A stretch of 64,000 nucleotides of DNA from Macrothele yani (Eukaryota > Arthropoda > Arachnida > Araneae > Macrothelidae): NCBI GenBank assembly GCA_039090855.1, contig CM076997.1:163896709-163960708 (forward strand), given 5' to 3'. The stretch's first letter is position 1. Every line of letters starts with the position of its first letter. The notes under the pieces are model-generated. The model had not been told where the DNA came from. It did not search any database and saw only the letters and a list, made by a program, of their open reading frames with translations. Positions 1-10,597 of the stretch are shown piece by piece. A program made the position numbers and the translations under genes.

Positions 1-430
1 ATTATGGACCGAATTCTTCGTGAATCCATCCTTGCAGACCACATACACCCATACACTGATTGTCTTCCCTGGGGCGGATGGGATCTTCCAGCACGCTAAT
101 GCCTCGTGTTATATACAGCTAGAAATGTCCGTGATTGGTTGGAAAAGCACGATGAAGACATCAAAGTACTTCCCTGGCCCCACCTAATTACCCAGCCTTA
201 AAACCAATTTAGGATCTGTGGGACCACCACGATCGTGTTGTTCACTTTATAAATCCTCCAATACGCACTCTCCAGCAACTGTCAGATGCACTGCAGTCAG
301 CTTTGCTCCATATACCTCTAAACACCTTCCATCACCTTATTGAGTCACTCCTATCCTGTCTAGCTGCTCTCCGCGCTGCGTACGGCGGTTATTATGGATA
401 TCAGCTGGTGGTGATAACAATGTGACTCGT
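1..430 (+). pseudogene. Tc1-like transposase, C-terminal remnant
   Basis: The conceptual translation, across several frameshifts, reads as the end of a Tc1/mariner DDE transposase. A leucine-proline-tryptophan segment precedes a degraded proline/asparagine-rich block, then an ENLWD-like word (around 200-225) that would hold the third catalytic acid. After that come the usual helical tail (around 250-350) and a final GGYYGY-like end near 380-400. The N-terminal half lies outside the window. The frame is broken, so this cannot encode an active enzyme. A 3' terminal inverted repeat probably lies within the next 120 bases, but its partner is not visible. Confidence 0.7.
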
Positions 431-1429
431 CCGTGTAATACAGGGAGAGATAGTAAACACATTGAAAAACAATTTTGGATCCATTAGACATCTTGTATAT
501 TATATTCCTATTTTCACTAGCCCCTGCATACAATGGGATTCAACACAATGTACCATAATTTAATACACATAATTTAAGATCAAGAGGACGTGAACTGGTG
601 CATGAATCCTCGAAATCAAAATTAAATTCAAAGGAACCAGGATTTTGACACTTCATTTATATCTGAAAATTTACTATTGTTAACAATGGAAATGTGCTAA
701 TTGATCATTGATGCGCGTAGTACAATTTTACTTGACGCGTGGCAAAGAGCGCAGAAGAAGATATGAAATTCTTTCTTTTATCACCACGCCAGCAAAGAAA
801 CACTAAGATACGCACATAAATCACCGCTATTTGATGACGGCTCTTAAGCGAATGATAACCGTTGCTCTCCAGATCTCCTGCGAAACATCATCATCATCAT
901 CATAATCATGACTCTTCCTAGTTCAGCGCTAAGTGAATGAATCCCTACATCTTTTTCACAACTACTTCTCTGTTGCGTAGTAGTTTTTCATGTGATTTAG
1001 GCATGTTTTCTAACTTCATTAACACATCTCTTACGTATTCTTTTTCTTGGCCTCTCTTGGATACATACGACTAAGTATGACCGTTCTTTCTTCCAGCGTC
1101 AGCTAAAATTCGGGTAGAATTGCATGTCTTAGTATAAATTAATTTTTCAACTCCTATCCTTTAGGCCGCTGGGCGATATGCTTGTATTTTCAGGTTGACC
1201 CAAGTTATCATCTCCTCGCAATGTGCGTATCTTTGGGAATACGTGCTTCTGTTTCGTATAAAGAAAAGCCTGAAAGCATTGGCTATCGCCCTTAAGATAT
1301 AGAGTATATTTAAATTTTATGTTGAAAATTGAACTTGTTTCCTACTACATGGGGACCACTTCAATTTTGTACTTCTCTTTGTTTCTACCTTGAGGAGCAT
1401 GCAGACATAATTTCTTCTCTATCAACTTA
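431..1429. other. unassigned spacer
   Basis: There is no coding potential and no clear repeat here, apart from a short CAT-triplet run near 887-905. The first 100 bases probably hold the end of the Tc1 relic to the left. Confidence 0.5.
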
Positions 1430-1850
1430 CCATTCGTTGCTTAAGTAAGAATTCGGGAAGAATGTTTTGTATTCTAGTAAACTATTTCGTATTTTTTCTC
1501 GATCCATTCCCCTTTCGCTGCTTAAGTAAGTGTTCAGAAAAAATGCTTTTCATTCGGGTAAATTATCTCGTATTTTCTTCATTTCTTATTTACATTCGCT
1601 GCATAAGTTAGAATTGGATAGAATGTTTTGCATTCCAGTAAATTATTTCGTATTTCCTTCATTCTTCCTTAGTCCATTTACCATTCCCTGCTAAGTAAGT
1701 GTTCAGATAGAATGTTTTGAATTCCAGGAAATTACCTCGTATTTTCTTCGTTTCTTCCCCACCCATTTACCATTCGCTGCTTAAGTAAGTGTTCAGAAAG
1801 AATGTTTTGTATTCCGGCAAATCATTCCTTATTGGGCAAAAATGAACGAA
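1430..1850. repeat. 82-90 bp tandem repeat, about 5 units
   Basis: The word TTCGCTGCTTAAGTAAG, or a close variant, recurs at about 1435, 1516, 1597, 1686 and 1776. Each occurrence is followed by AGAATGTTTTG-ATTCC and then ATTTCGTATTTTCTTC. Spacing is 82 to 90 bases and the units are clearly diverged from one another. It is non-coding. Confidence 0.8.
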
Positions 1851-1924
1851 TGGCAACAGTGTGGAAACATTGTGTGTTCACATTCACATGAATAAAAGCT
1901 GTGTAAAAAATTATATTTTGTTCT

Positions 1925-2590
1925 TATTATTTTTTACGCTTTCCAACCGTAGGTTGAAGAAGCGTATATGCTCCAGCTCTGTTCGTCTGTCTGCCTGTCC
2001 GCAGGATAACTGGCGTAAAAATGGTTCGATTTCAATGAAATTTTAGTAAGTGGTAGGGGACAACCTAGGGCCGAACCCTATTGAAAATGGACGAAGTGGG
2101 GTGAAAGATCAGGACATAGGAGCGTGATCCATTCCATCGGCCTTACGCGTCACAACTGACGTACAAATGTTTCGATTACGACAAAACTTCATCATGTTGT
2201 TCTGGAGATATACTGAACCAATTCTGTTTAATATCATCAAAATGTGGTTGAACGTCAGGACACAGGAGTGAGATTTATTCCACAGCCATTATCCTCATAA
2301 CTTGACTACACATGCTTCTATTACGACAAAACTTCAGTACGTTGTTCCGGAGGTATACTGATCCAGTTATGTTTAATATAATTGAAATGGGGTTAAACGA
2401 CAAGGCACAGGAGCGAGATTTATTCCACAGCCATTATCATCTCAACTTGAGAAATGATTTCTGGTATGCTGGAAAGCGTATCGTAATCAATGCATTGAAT
2501 GATTTTACTAACTTGTTTATTCTATCAAACGCCTTGAGTTTTCTGTCAATCAGTTCAACACATCTGTTTCCTAAATACTTATTCTAAGAT
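1925..2590 (+). repeat. U1 interspersed tandem-repeat family, plus orientation
   Basis: This starts with ACGCTTTCCAACCGTAGG, followed by a CGTCTGTCTGCCTGTCCG tract. It then carries degenerate units of about 130-145 bases holding phrases such as ATTACGACAAAACTTC and GAGATTTATTCCACAGCC. The same phrases occur in reverse complement at 5668-6410 and 7276-7797, and a short piece sits at 13365-13412. An apparent reading frame at 2312-2587 is a by-product of the repeat. I do not recognise the family. Confidence 0.7.
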
Positions 2591-2597
2591 GGAACTG

Positions 2598-2735
2598 GGT
2601 TCGACTTCTGGTACGGGAGGATGTTGTCTTGCCGCACTGGCTCTCTGCTTTCTCTGGAGCCAGTGGCCCTAAAGGGAGACTGTTTATAGGTCAGCGAGTT
2701 GCTCATGGTGCTCGTTTACCCCCTCCCCCCCAAAA
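2598..2735 (+). mobile_element. SINE-A fragment (body and 3' part)
   Basis: This aligns with the complete SINE-A copies at 15442 and 50836. It covers the B-box end, the GGATGTTGT-TTG-CTTACGG-like segment, the CACTGGCTCTCT block, and the GACTG-TTATAG and GAGTTGCTCA-GGTG words. It is diverged and has lost the A-box end and the poly-A tail. Confidence 0.7.
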
Positions 2736-2842
2736 ATATTTCCTCAAACAGCCGAGATTTTACATATCTGCGAAATATTCTGCGCAGAATCCGACAAATG
2801 TAACAAAACATACCGCGGAACTAGTGGCATGAAAAGAAATGC

Positions 2843-2945
2843 AACGGTGGCCAAGTAATCAGGGTCGCTGGTTTCTTGTTAATGATACTTGCTGTGGCTA
2901 GGGTACAAGTTCAGGGTGAGACATGGACGTTATGTTTGCCCTACG
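2843..2945 (+). mobile_element. degenerate SINE-A head fragment
   Basis: GGTGGCCAAGTAATC and GGTACAAGTTCAGGGTGAGACATGGACGT look like a decayed tRNA-derived head with A- and B-box remnants, followed by the start of the SINE-A body. Identity is low. Confidence 0.4.
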
Positions 2946-4030
2946 TGTCTGGTTCTATTCTTGTGTTCAGGTGGTCGAAAGTTTGGAATATTGAACCTCA
3001 AAAAAAATGGAAAAGATAAATGGATATTTAGATGCAGGTGTTAGATATAAAACGTTGTTTTTCTCTTTTGTAAACTACACCATTGAATGATATTCGTCCT
3101 TAAGTATAAGTGCGAATTTTTTATCACTTAGACTGGTGTTACTTTTAATTTATTCGATTCTCTTAAGTCCCTCACTTCTAGGTGTCTTCAGTCCGCGTTA
3201 TATTCCCGTTTCAAGATGGCTACTCCTCGAGTACCTCTTTAGAAATCCCAGCTTGGGCACCACCCTGGAATAGAGCCCTTCGGAGTTCAAAGAAACTCTC
3301 TAAAATCACAAATGCTTCAAGAAATATGTAAGCATTGTATTCATTGTTAGACTTTCTTGTATGTAATTGACCTCGTGCAGCTTGTAAATTTCTTCGCAAC
3401 GGCTTGAAATCCACCTTTTTACCATAGGCAAGCATTTTGCTATATAATTGTACACTGACAGGTAATAGGAAGAATAGGGCGATGCTTTAATTCTGTTTGA
3501 ACTGCACCCTCTTACCTACGAATCTCCATTCCAACGAAATCTTACATTTCTGAAGCTTTGCAGGACTCCTGAATGTTCTGTAAGACTGGACAGATCTAAT
3601 TTCCCCAGAAGGCCAATCAAAGCGGTCACTTTAATCTATAGTTTGTATGTGCAATTGAGGAGTGTTTTGAAACTATGAATACAAGCATTTTTCTTTGCTT
3701 TTGGGCAGTTCCTCAAGTTCCTATCAAGAGTAGTATAAAATATTAAATGCATGTAAAAGAAATACCGTCAGTAAGAAATATCGTAACGTGAAAGAAATAT
3801 CTCCTTTTCCTATGCTGAAAATCTCTAGACATGTTAAACGGTCGAATAACTCTTATCAGGGAGCTTAAAAATTGGCCCATATTTAGTTCAAGGAGAACTA
3901 CGACGGGGAAGTTGATTTTTTTTTATCGTCAGTCTTTCTCAGCCGAGCGTCTGGTTAAGACCACAAATTGCCCTCATAGCGCTGGTTGGTCTACGTTAGA
4001 AGTTATATGACGTTACTTTGTAAAAGGAGG
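2946..4030. other. unassigned AT-rich spacer
   Basis: I see no conserved coding signal or repeat. A short minus-strand frame at 3220-3435 has no recognisable motif and is not called. Confidence 0.5.
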
Positions 4031-4036
4031 AAGTTT

Positions 4037-4244
4037 TTTATTTATTTTTTATTGGAGGTTTAACGACCGCCGTGGGTAACTCAGTGGGCTGTAAGTAGTC
4101 GCCCGTCGTTAATTTAGGGCACTTATTCCGGCGAAGGGAGAGGCCAGCGCCGTAGGGCAAACAAAACATCCATTCCTCATCGGGATTCGAACCCGGACCC
4201 ATCTCGGACGAATGATCAGAATCCATCGCTTAGACCACTGCGCC
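4037..4244 (-). mobile_element. SINE-A, near full length
   Basis: This is a reverse-strand copy of the tRNA-headed SINE-A. The T-rich tail lies at 4037-4052, followed by GGAGGTTTAACGACCGCCGTG (3' body), the conserved middle, the B box (GATTCGAACCC reading plus strand) near 4185, and the A box at about 4225-4243. A six-base AAGTTT occurs on both sides (4031-4036 and 4245-4250) and fits a short target-site duplication. SINEs of this type are transcribed by RNA polymerase III from the internal A and B boxes. Confidence 0.9.
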
Positions 4245-4250
4245 AAGTTT

Positions 4251-4825
4251 AAATGTCTGACAAAGTTTCATGTGGAGCACAGTTCCACCCGAATTAACAT
4301 TTATTAAATGTACACGTCACGATACAGAGCTTAGATTTAAACCCAAAGCACCTTCACATGTTATGAATCAAACAGCAGGAATCGGCCTTTAACACTAAAA
4401 TGGAACATCATAATACTTTCCTTTGGGTGCGCTGGACATCATGGACACTACTCAGAGTATTCGTACCTCGTATAACGTAGATTACGTGCTAGTAGTAATG
4501 CACATGATATTTATGCATCTCTTGAAATATTTGTTTCTACTAAAATCTCTAACCCAGTCTGATTATGAAGTGGCCTAGGCCAGAAAGTAACTCCCGTACT
4601 TATACTTCTGACTGATTATTTCCGATTAGCTTCCGAGAGGAGAAATGGGTGAAGACCTTCACGCGACCAACTGCGTATATCAAGAAGCGAAAGATTTAAA
4701 GAAAGCAAACCCTTTAGCAGAGTGGCAAGAGTGATCAAATTTAACTTCAAACTGTCAATTAAGAACAAATCGCGTTCAAGCCAAATGATATTGTCTCCGA
4801 GAGAAATCTGTGTTTTAGTTTAATT
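4251..4825. other. unassigned spacer
   Basis: No supported gene or repeat was seen. Confidence 0.4.
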
Positions 4826-5166
4826 TATTATGGTTAGTTATGTTTTAGAAAATATTAAGTATTCCAAGTCATAAATGAAGCTATTTTAATCAATGTTAAA
4901 ATTTTCATCCGTGGGAATGCATTAATTGTCCAGAAAAAAGATGGCGCGAAATGTACTTTGATAACGTCAGTAGACAAACAAATGTTGGATTGCATAATTA
5001 TGGTTATGTTTTAGAAAATATTAAGTATTCCAAGTTATAAAATGAAGCTATTTTAATCGATGTTCAAATTTTCATCCTTTGGAACGCATTAATTGTGAAG
5101 AAAATGAGTATAGAAGTTTTACCATTGGATGTAAAGGAAGCAAAATTACTTGACGTCCACCTTAAA
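4826..5166. mobile_element. truncated relative of the foldback MITE
   Basis: The phrase AGAAAATATTAAGTATTCCA occurs twice (about 4849 and 5015), each time followed by the same 60-base stretch. The right end GCAAAATTACTTGACGTCCA then CCTTAA matches the ends of the complete element at 6806-7275. The left inverted end is missing, so this looks like one arm plus part of the core, including a GATGGCGCG word also found in the complete copy. Confidence 0.75.
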
Positions 5167-5640
5167 CAACTGAGATAGCTTTACGAACAAAACATATGCA
5201 TAACAAATTCTCTGCGTCACCATGGCAGCAGGTCACTAGACCAGAACGTTCCTCTTTGGTTTTCGTTAAGACAGACAAGCCGTTTGTTTCCTTCCTTTGC
5301 GTCTTTAAAAATGCTTAAAAATCAGAAAATGACTTTTTCTTATTTTTTTTTTGTAAAAAAGGGACGATAGTCGTAAGTTTATGTTAAAAAAATTGCAATG
5401 CGTTATAATTAATAGTGTGTCATATATCCGTTTTTTTTAATGGATCCCATCGCGAAATAGAGATTTTGTGAAATTTAGAAATTTAATTTCTCGTATACTA
5501 AATCGAAATTCAAAAAACGGGCGACCAGGTGCAAAACTTCGGTCATGGCACTACATGCCTTTGAAATACAATAGCTCTTGAAGTTTTGCTACAATCGAGA
5601 AACGGTTTATTTCAGCATATTCTGCAAACTATTCTCTACA
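5167..5640. other. unassigned AT-rich spacer
   Basis: There are T-rich and A-rich tracts but no gene or repeat that I can support. Confidence 0.4.
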
Positions 5641-5667
5641 AACGACGTAAATTTCATATTTTTGTGT

Positions 5668-6410
5668 TCAATACGTTTTGCGCTGCGATCTGGGAAAGCA
5701 AGACTGTCGCGAAATTTCTAAAACAGCGACATCGGCGGCAGTTACTTTTTTAGCACGTCTTTTGTAAAACAAGTTAGTAAAATCATGTAATGAATTAATT
5801 ATAATACGCTTTCCAACATACCAGAAATCATTACTCAAGTTATGAGAATAATGGCTGTGGAATAAATCTCGGTCCTGTGCCCTGACCCTTGATCCCATAT
5901 CTATCATATTCAACAGAACCGGTTCGGTATACCTCCAAAATAACATGATAACGTTTTGGTGCAATCGAAGCATTTTACGTAAGTTATGAAGCATAAGGGC
6001 TATGGAATAGATCCCGCTCCTGTGTCCTAACCTTTGACCCCATTTCGCCCATTTTCAGCAGAATTCGTCCCCAGACAGGCCCCTACAACATACTAACATC
6101 TCTTGCAAATCGAAGCATTGTTACGTAAGTTATGACGCATAATGGGGATGGAAGTGATTCCGCTCCGATGTCTTGACCTTTGACCCCATTTCGCCCAGTT
6201 TCAATAGGGTTTGTAGCCAGGTGGTCCCCTACCACATACTAAAATTTCATCGAAATCGAACCTTTTTTACGTTAGTTTTGATGCATAAAAGCAGTGGAAT
6301 GGATCCCGCTTCTATGTACTGACTTTTCACCCCATTTGGTTCACTTTAAATGAGGTTCCAACCCAGGTCATACCCTACCAGATACTAAAATTTCATCGAA
6401 ATTGAACGAT
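5668..6410 (-). repeat. U1 tandem array, minus orientation (part 1)
   Basis: These are degenerate units of about 120-150 bases. The recurring phrases are GGATCCCGCTCCTATGTCCT, TTTGACCCCATTTCGCCCAT, and ACTAAAATTTCATCGAAATC followed by GAACC, and they repeat at about 6000, 6140 and 6285. The array ends at a GGACGGACATAGG tract. It is the reverse complement of the family at 1925-2590. Confidence 0.75.
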
Positions 6411-6805
6411 TCGGACGGACATAGGCACACAACGCTAGACGTAATGAAGCAGATGAGAATCGCGACCGTCTGGTAGCAAGAGTATGACGTCATAAAACTT
6501 AAATAGTATCCACACACAGCGCGTGACGTAATGAGACAGATGGCGTGACCGTACGCCAATATTCTCAAACGCGAAATTGTGACGTCATAAGATTTCTAAG
6601 CATTGGAAACATTAATGGAACGACGCCATGACACTAAGAACGTTATAATTCGGGGTGGTTATTTAACCCACTAAACGAATACTCCTAAAGTTGAGATCAA
6701 TCTAAATCGATTTCTAGTACCAGGAAACGGTAGGTTAACGACTTTCATCAAAATTCTTAGAGCCATTTTCAAAATAAAATGTACATACATACAAGATCTG
6801 CTACT
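6411..6805. repeat. two diverged ~95-bp units with CRE-like palindromes
   Basis: Two copies of a CACA-CG-GACGTAATGA-ACAGATG phrase (about 6427 and 6515) are each followed by a TGACGTCAT palindrome (6485-6493 and 6580-6588). TGACGTCA is the classic CREB/ATF binding word, but in this repeat context a regulatory role is only a guess. The stretch separates the U1 array from the MITE. Confidence 0.5.
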
Positions 6806-7275
6806 TTAAGGTGGACGTCAAATAATTTTGCTTCCTATACTTCCAATGGAAAAACTGCTGTACACATTTTCTTAACAATTAATGCGTTCCCGAAAATGAA
6901 AATTTGAACATCGATTAAAGTAGCTTCATTTCATAACTTGGAATACTTAATATTTTCTAAACCATAACTGTAATAATATTTTCTAAACCATAACCGTAAT
7001 TATGCAATCCAACATTTATTTGTCCACTGACGTCATCAAAGTACAGGTCGCGCCATCTTTTTTCTGGTTTCAACACCACCAAAAGAAACTTATTGTTTTT
7101 TAGTATAATTATGGTTATGTTTTAGAAAATGTTAAGTATTCCAAGTTATAGCATAAAGATATTTTAATCGATGTTCCAATTTCCATCGTTAGGAACACCT
7201 AATTGTGAAGGAAATATGTACAAAAGGTTTCCCATTGGAAATATAGGAAGCAAAATTACTTGACGTTCACCTTAA
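6806..7275. mobile_element. foldback MITE with ~190-200 bp terminal inverted repeats, TTAA ends
   Basis: The left end TTAAGGTGGACGTCAA is matched in reverse at the right end, TTGACGTTCACCTTAA. The two arms continue as imperfect inverted copies for roughly 190-200 bases each, through GCTTCCTATA-TTCCAATGG, AACATCGATTAAA and ATTTTCTAAA-CATAACC. The core has GTCCACTGACGTCATC and GCGCCATC. No reading frame is present, so it is non-autonomous. TTAA at both tips would fit piggyBac-type targeting, but TTAA is also simply part of the inverted repeat, so the superfamily is open. Confidence 0.85.
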
Positions 7276-7797
7276 TAGTGGGGGATAAGGGCGATGGAAT
7301 GAATTCCGATTCTATTTCCTGACCTTTGACTCCAACTGTCCCATTTTCAACAGGGTTCCTCTCCAGGTGGTCTCTTACCACATATTAAAATTTCATCGAA
7401 ATCGAACCATTTTTACGCACCTTATGACGCACAAGGGCAATGGAATGCATCCCGCTCCTATGTCCTAACCTTTGACTTCATTTCACCCATTTTCAATAGG
7501 ATTCGTCCTCAGGTGGTTCTCTACCACATACTAAAATTTCATTGAATTCGAACCATATTTACGCAAGTTATGGCGCATAAAGGCAATTGAATGGATCCCT
7601 CTCTTATGGCGTGACCTTTGACCCCACTTCACCCATTTTCAATAGGGTTCGTCCCCTGGTGGTCCTCAACCTCATACTAAAATTTCATCGAAATCGAACC
7701 AATTTTACTTGAGTTATCGTGCCGACAGAAGGACGGACAGACGGACGGAAAAAGCTGGAGCATATACGCTTCTTCAATTTACGGTTGGAAAGCGTAA
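7276..7797 (-). repeat. U1 tandem array, minus orientation (part 2)
   Basis: This continues the U1 units, with recurring CTGACCTTTGAC-CCA, CCATTTTCAATAGGGTTCGT and ACTAAAATTTCAT-GAA at about 7320, 7470 and 7620. It ends in a GGACGGACAGACGGACGG tract and TTTACGGTTGGAAAGCGTAA, the mirror image of the start of the copy at 1925. Confidence 0.75.
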
Positions 7798-9425
7798 AAA
7801 AGATCTTGCTTCTGTTATCGGTTTGTCCGTCCTTCCGTCCGTCTGTACCCACGGTATCTCTTCAACTATTAGCCCGATTTGAAAAATTCTTTTTGCATTC
7901 GGAACCTTGAAATATGTTCTTTCATTTCGTTTTTTTTTTTTACGATGCACAATTTTGCCGCTAGGGGCGGAAATGCAGAAGATGTCGAATTCAAAATTAC
8001 GTTTTAATCCACATATTTGCTTCTAAACATCCGATTGAAAAAATTATTTTATCTTTCGATTCCATTTATATCGAAGAGTAATTTAGGTATAGTTTCATTT
8101 TCAAATTACGCATATATTTTCCGCTAGGGGGCGTACACGTATATTACATTTTTTCCGATAACTCTTCTCCTAAAACCCCGATTTGAAAAATCCTTTTTTC
8201 AGCAGATACGTATACTAATAGAAAATTTTTTGCATATAAATTCGAATTTTTGGTAAAGAATACTTTGGCCACCAGGGGGCGTAAGTGTTAATTTTTGCTT
8301 ATGACGTATTTGCCATGAAACCTGAGCTTCTAATATATCGATTGAAAAAATTCTTTCGTTGACTGATGTCACTCACATCGATAAACCTTTTCGGAATATT
8401 TTCTTCCTAAAATATCCCACAGTTTCTCCGCCAGGGGCGTAAATTTATATCCTATTTTTGTCAATATCTCTACTTCTGGGAGTCCGATTTGAAAATTCCT
8501 TCTTTGTTGGATAGTGTTTTCCGTGTGACATGTTATTTATATAGTTTCAAAATTTTCAAGTAATTCATAGACTTTCTGCTAGGGGGCGTAAAGGTAAATT
8601 GCGTTTCGCCCTATATCTCTACTTGTAAATCTTCGATTTGAAAAATTCTTTGTGCACCGGATACAGGTCCTGATGGGAAATGGTTTGCACATAATTTCTA
8701 ATTTGTGTAAAGAAAAAAATGGTTCGGCCACCAGGGGCATAAATTTTAATTTCCGCTTCTGATGTATTTGCAGCAAAATATGAGCTTCCAAATTCTCGAT
8801 TGAAAAAAACGTCGTTTGTAGACCAAACTACTCGTGTCGACAAACCTTTTAGAAACATTTTCTTCTAAAAATAGTGCATGGTTTTAGCGCCAGGGGCGTA
8901 GACGTATATCTTATTTTTGTCAATATCTCGACTTCTAGGAGTCCGATTTTAAAAATTCCTTCTTTGTTGGATAGTGTTTCTAGTGTGACATGTTTTTCCC
9001 AATAATTCAAAATTTTCAAGTAATTCATAGACTTTTCGCAAGGGGGAGTAAAGCTAAATTGCGTTTCTCCCTATATCTCTGCTTCTAAATCTCCGATTTG
9101 AAAAATTCTTTCTGCACCGGATACAACTCCTGATGGGAAATCGTTTGCACATAATTTCTAATTTGTGTAAAGAAAAAAATGGTTTGGCCACCAGGGGTCA
9201 TAAGTGTTAATTTCTTCTTCTGATGTATTTGTAGCAAAATCTGGGCTCCTAAAAATTTGACTAACTTTGTTTTTTTCTCGGACCGATACCGCTCATGTGG
9301 ATAAACCTTTTGAGAATACTTTCTTCCTAACATAATGCATGGTTTTCCCACCAGGGGACGTTAAGTCACATCTTATTTTTGTCGATAACTCTGTTTCTAA
9401 GAGTTCGTAAGCTCAAGATTCCGTT
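7798..9425. repeat. 153-bp satellite with ~459-bp higher-order repeat and CTCF-like cores
   Basis: A G-rich core word recurs ten times: starts near 7958, 8121, 8269, 8428, 8576, 8728, 8887, 9037, 9188 and 9348. Spacing is 148-163 bases. Every third unit is more alike: 8121/8576/9037, 8269/8728/9188 and 8428/8887/9348 are 455-461 bases apart, so units form a trimeric higher-order repeat. The best cores are CCACCAGGGGGCGT (8269) and CCGCTAGGGGGCGT (8121). Between cores come ATATCTCTACTTCTA and CGATTTGAAAAATTCTTT. Short minus-strand frames at 8579-9351 are by-products. Confidence 0.85.
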
Positions 9426-10039
9426 TACACCAATATCTGAGGGATTAAAGACCTGATTGAAAAACTTCTTTCTTCCGTCAGATATAATTGTTTTCCATAC
9501 CGGTTCCATTGCCTTTGAATAGCTTGGATAAATTTAATTTGCGTCAGAACGGATTCAAAAGACGTGCTTATTACACCCGAAAATTATGTGTCATCTTTCT
9601 GGTTTTAGAATAGAAAGATAGAATCCTTTCATCTTACGACTAGCTTACTCCTAGCAGAGATCATGCAGTATACAGTATTTAGTTACGGGTACCTTTCGAG
9701 ACCGCTACGTACACACAATGAATGTCAGTTATTTAAGACATTTTTACGTAAGAAGATATTTTGTAAATATTTTAAGAAATTTTGAAACACTTGTTGAAGC
9801 AGAAGCTCAGCTGTTATTTATATGGACTCACAACATATTCCCTTCACTGACTTTAATTTTTGACGTTAGCCATTTTAAACATATCCTAAAGTTCATCGAA
9901 TCATTTCTCTGTTTTTAATTCAGAGACGTTTTTGGCTGAAAACTTGCAGTTGTGAAGAGTTGTATTTGCGAAAAAGAGAGTACTTAGGAGAGAACTCACT
10001 AAGGCATTTTGCATCTACTGCGTATCGATAAATTCCGCA
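9426..10039. other. unassigned spacer
   Basis: A 66-codon plus-strand frame (9718-9918) has no recognisable motif, and I do not call it. Confidence 0.4.
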
Positions 10040-10188
10040 GGTGTAGAATAATTGGGCAAGCTTTCGGCTCCGGAGCCGAAGGATTCGGATTCGAGGTCCG
10101 TTACCGGCAAAAATTTGTGTTTCCACATTGGGGCCCGTTTGTGCAAATGGGCCTACTGGTCGTTGGGTTCTGCAAAAAATATGTGATG
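10040..10188 (+). mobile_element. tRNA-headed SINE-like sequence (SINE-D, copy 1)
   Basis: GTGTAGAATAATTGGGCAAG resembles an A box, and GGATTCGAGGTCC about 45 bases later resembles a B box. The same layout recurs at 10598. The 3' part runs straight into the 54-bp minisatellite. Confidence 0.45.
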
Positions 10189-10470
10189 ATTCTTCCACAC
10201 ATCGTCTGGAATGAATTGGAATTCCTTCATTTATAGGGAGTTATTCTTCCACACATCGTCTGGAATGAATTGGAATTCCTTCATTTACAGGGAGTTATTC
10301 TTCCACACATCGTCTGGAATGAATTGGAATTCCTTCATTTACAGGGAGTTATTCTTCCACACATCGTCTGGAATGAATTGGAATTCCTTCATTTACAGGG
10401 AGTTATTCTTCCACACATCTTCTGGAATGAATTGGAATTCGGGTTTGAAATAACAGGGAGTTATTTCAAG
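10189..10470. repeat. 54-bp minisatellite, about 5 units
   Basis: Near-identical 54-base units run in a row with the phrases TTCTTCCACACATCGTCTGG, AATGAATTGGAATTCC and TTCATTTACAGGGAGTTA. Because 54 is a multiple of three, two overlapping open frames arise (10211-10453 and 10270-10554). They encode an 18-residue repeat, but nothing else supports a gene. The last unit is diverged. Confidence 0.9.
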
Positions 10471-10597
10471 CATGGTATGCGGCGGACCCGAAACCCGCAA
10501 TTTCGTGGCCCCGCCATTCTCAAGGGGAATATATTTGACCTACTGCAGAGATGAAGCACACGTCAAGACGGCAAAGTTACACAGCTGTATTCCTTCG

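Noticed and set aside
1430..1850. CRISPR-like array
   Set aside because: Units are diverged, without constant repeats and unique spacers, and the DNA is animal.
8579..9351. Minus-strand frames with shared peptide phrases (LLQIHQK, IRNYVQTISHQ)
   Set aside because: The similarity reflects the tandem satellite, not a gene family.
10211..10554. Possible repeat protein with 18-residue units
   Set aside because: It is explained by the 54-bp minisatellite; there is no start context, splice sites or similarity.
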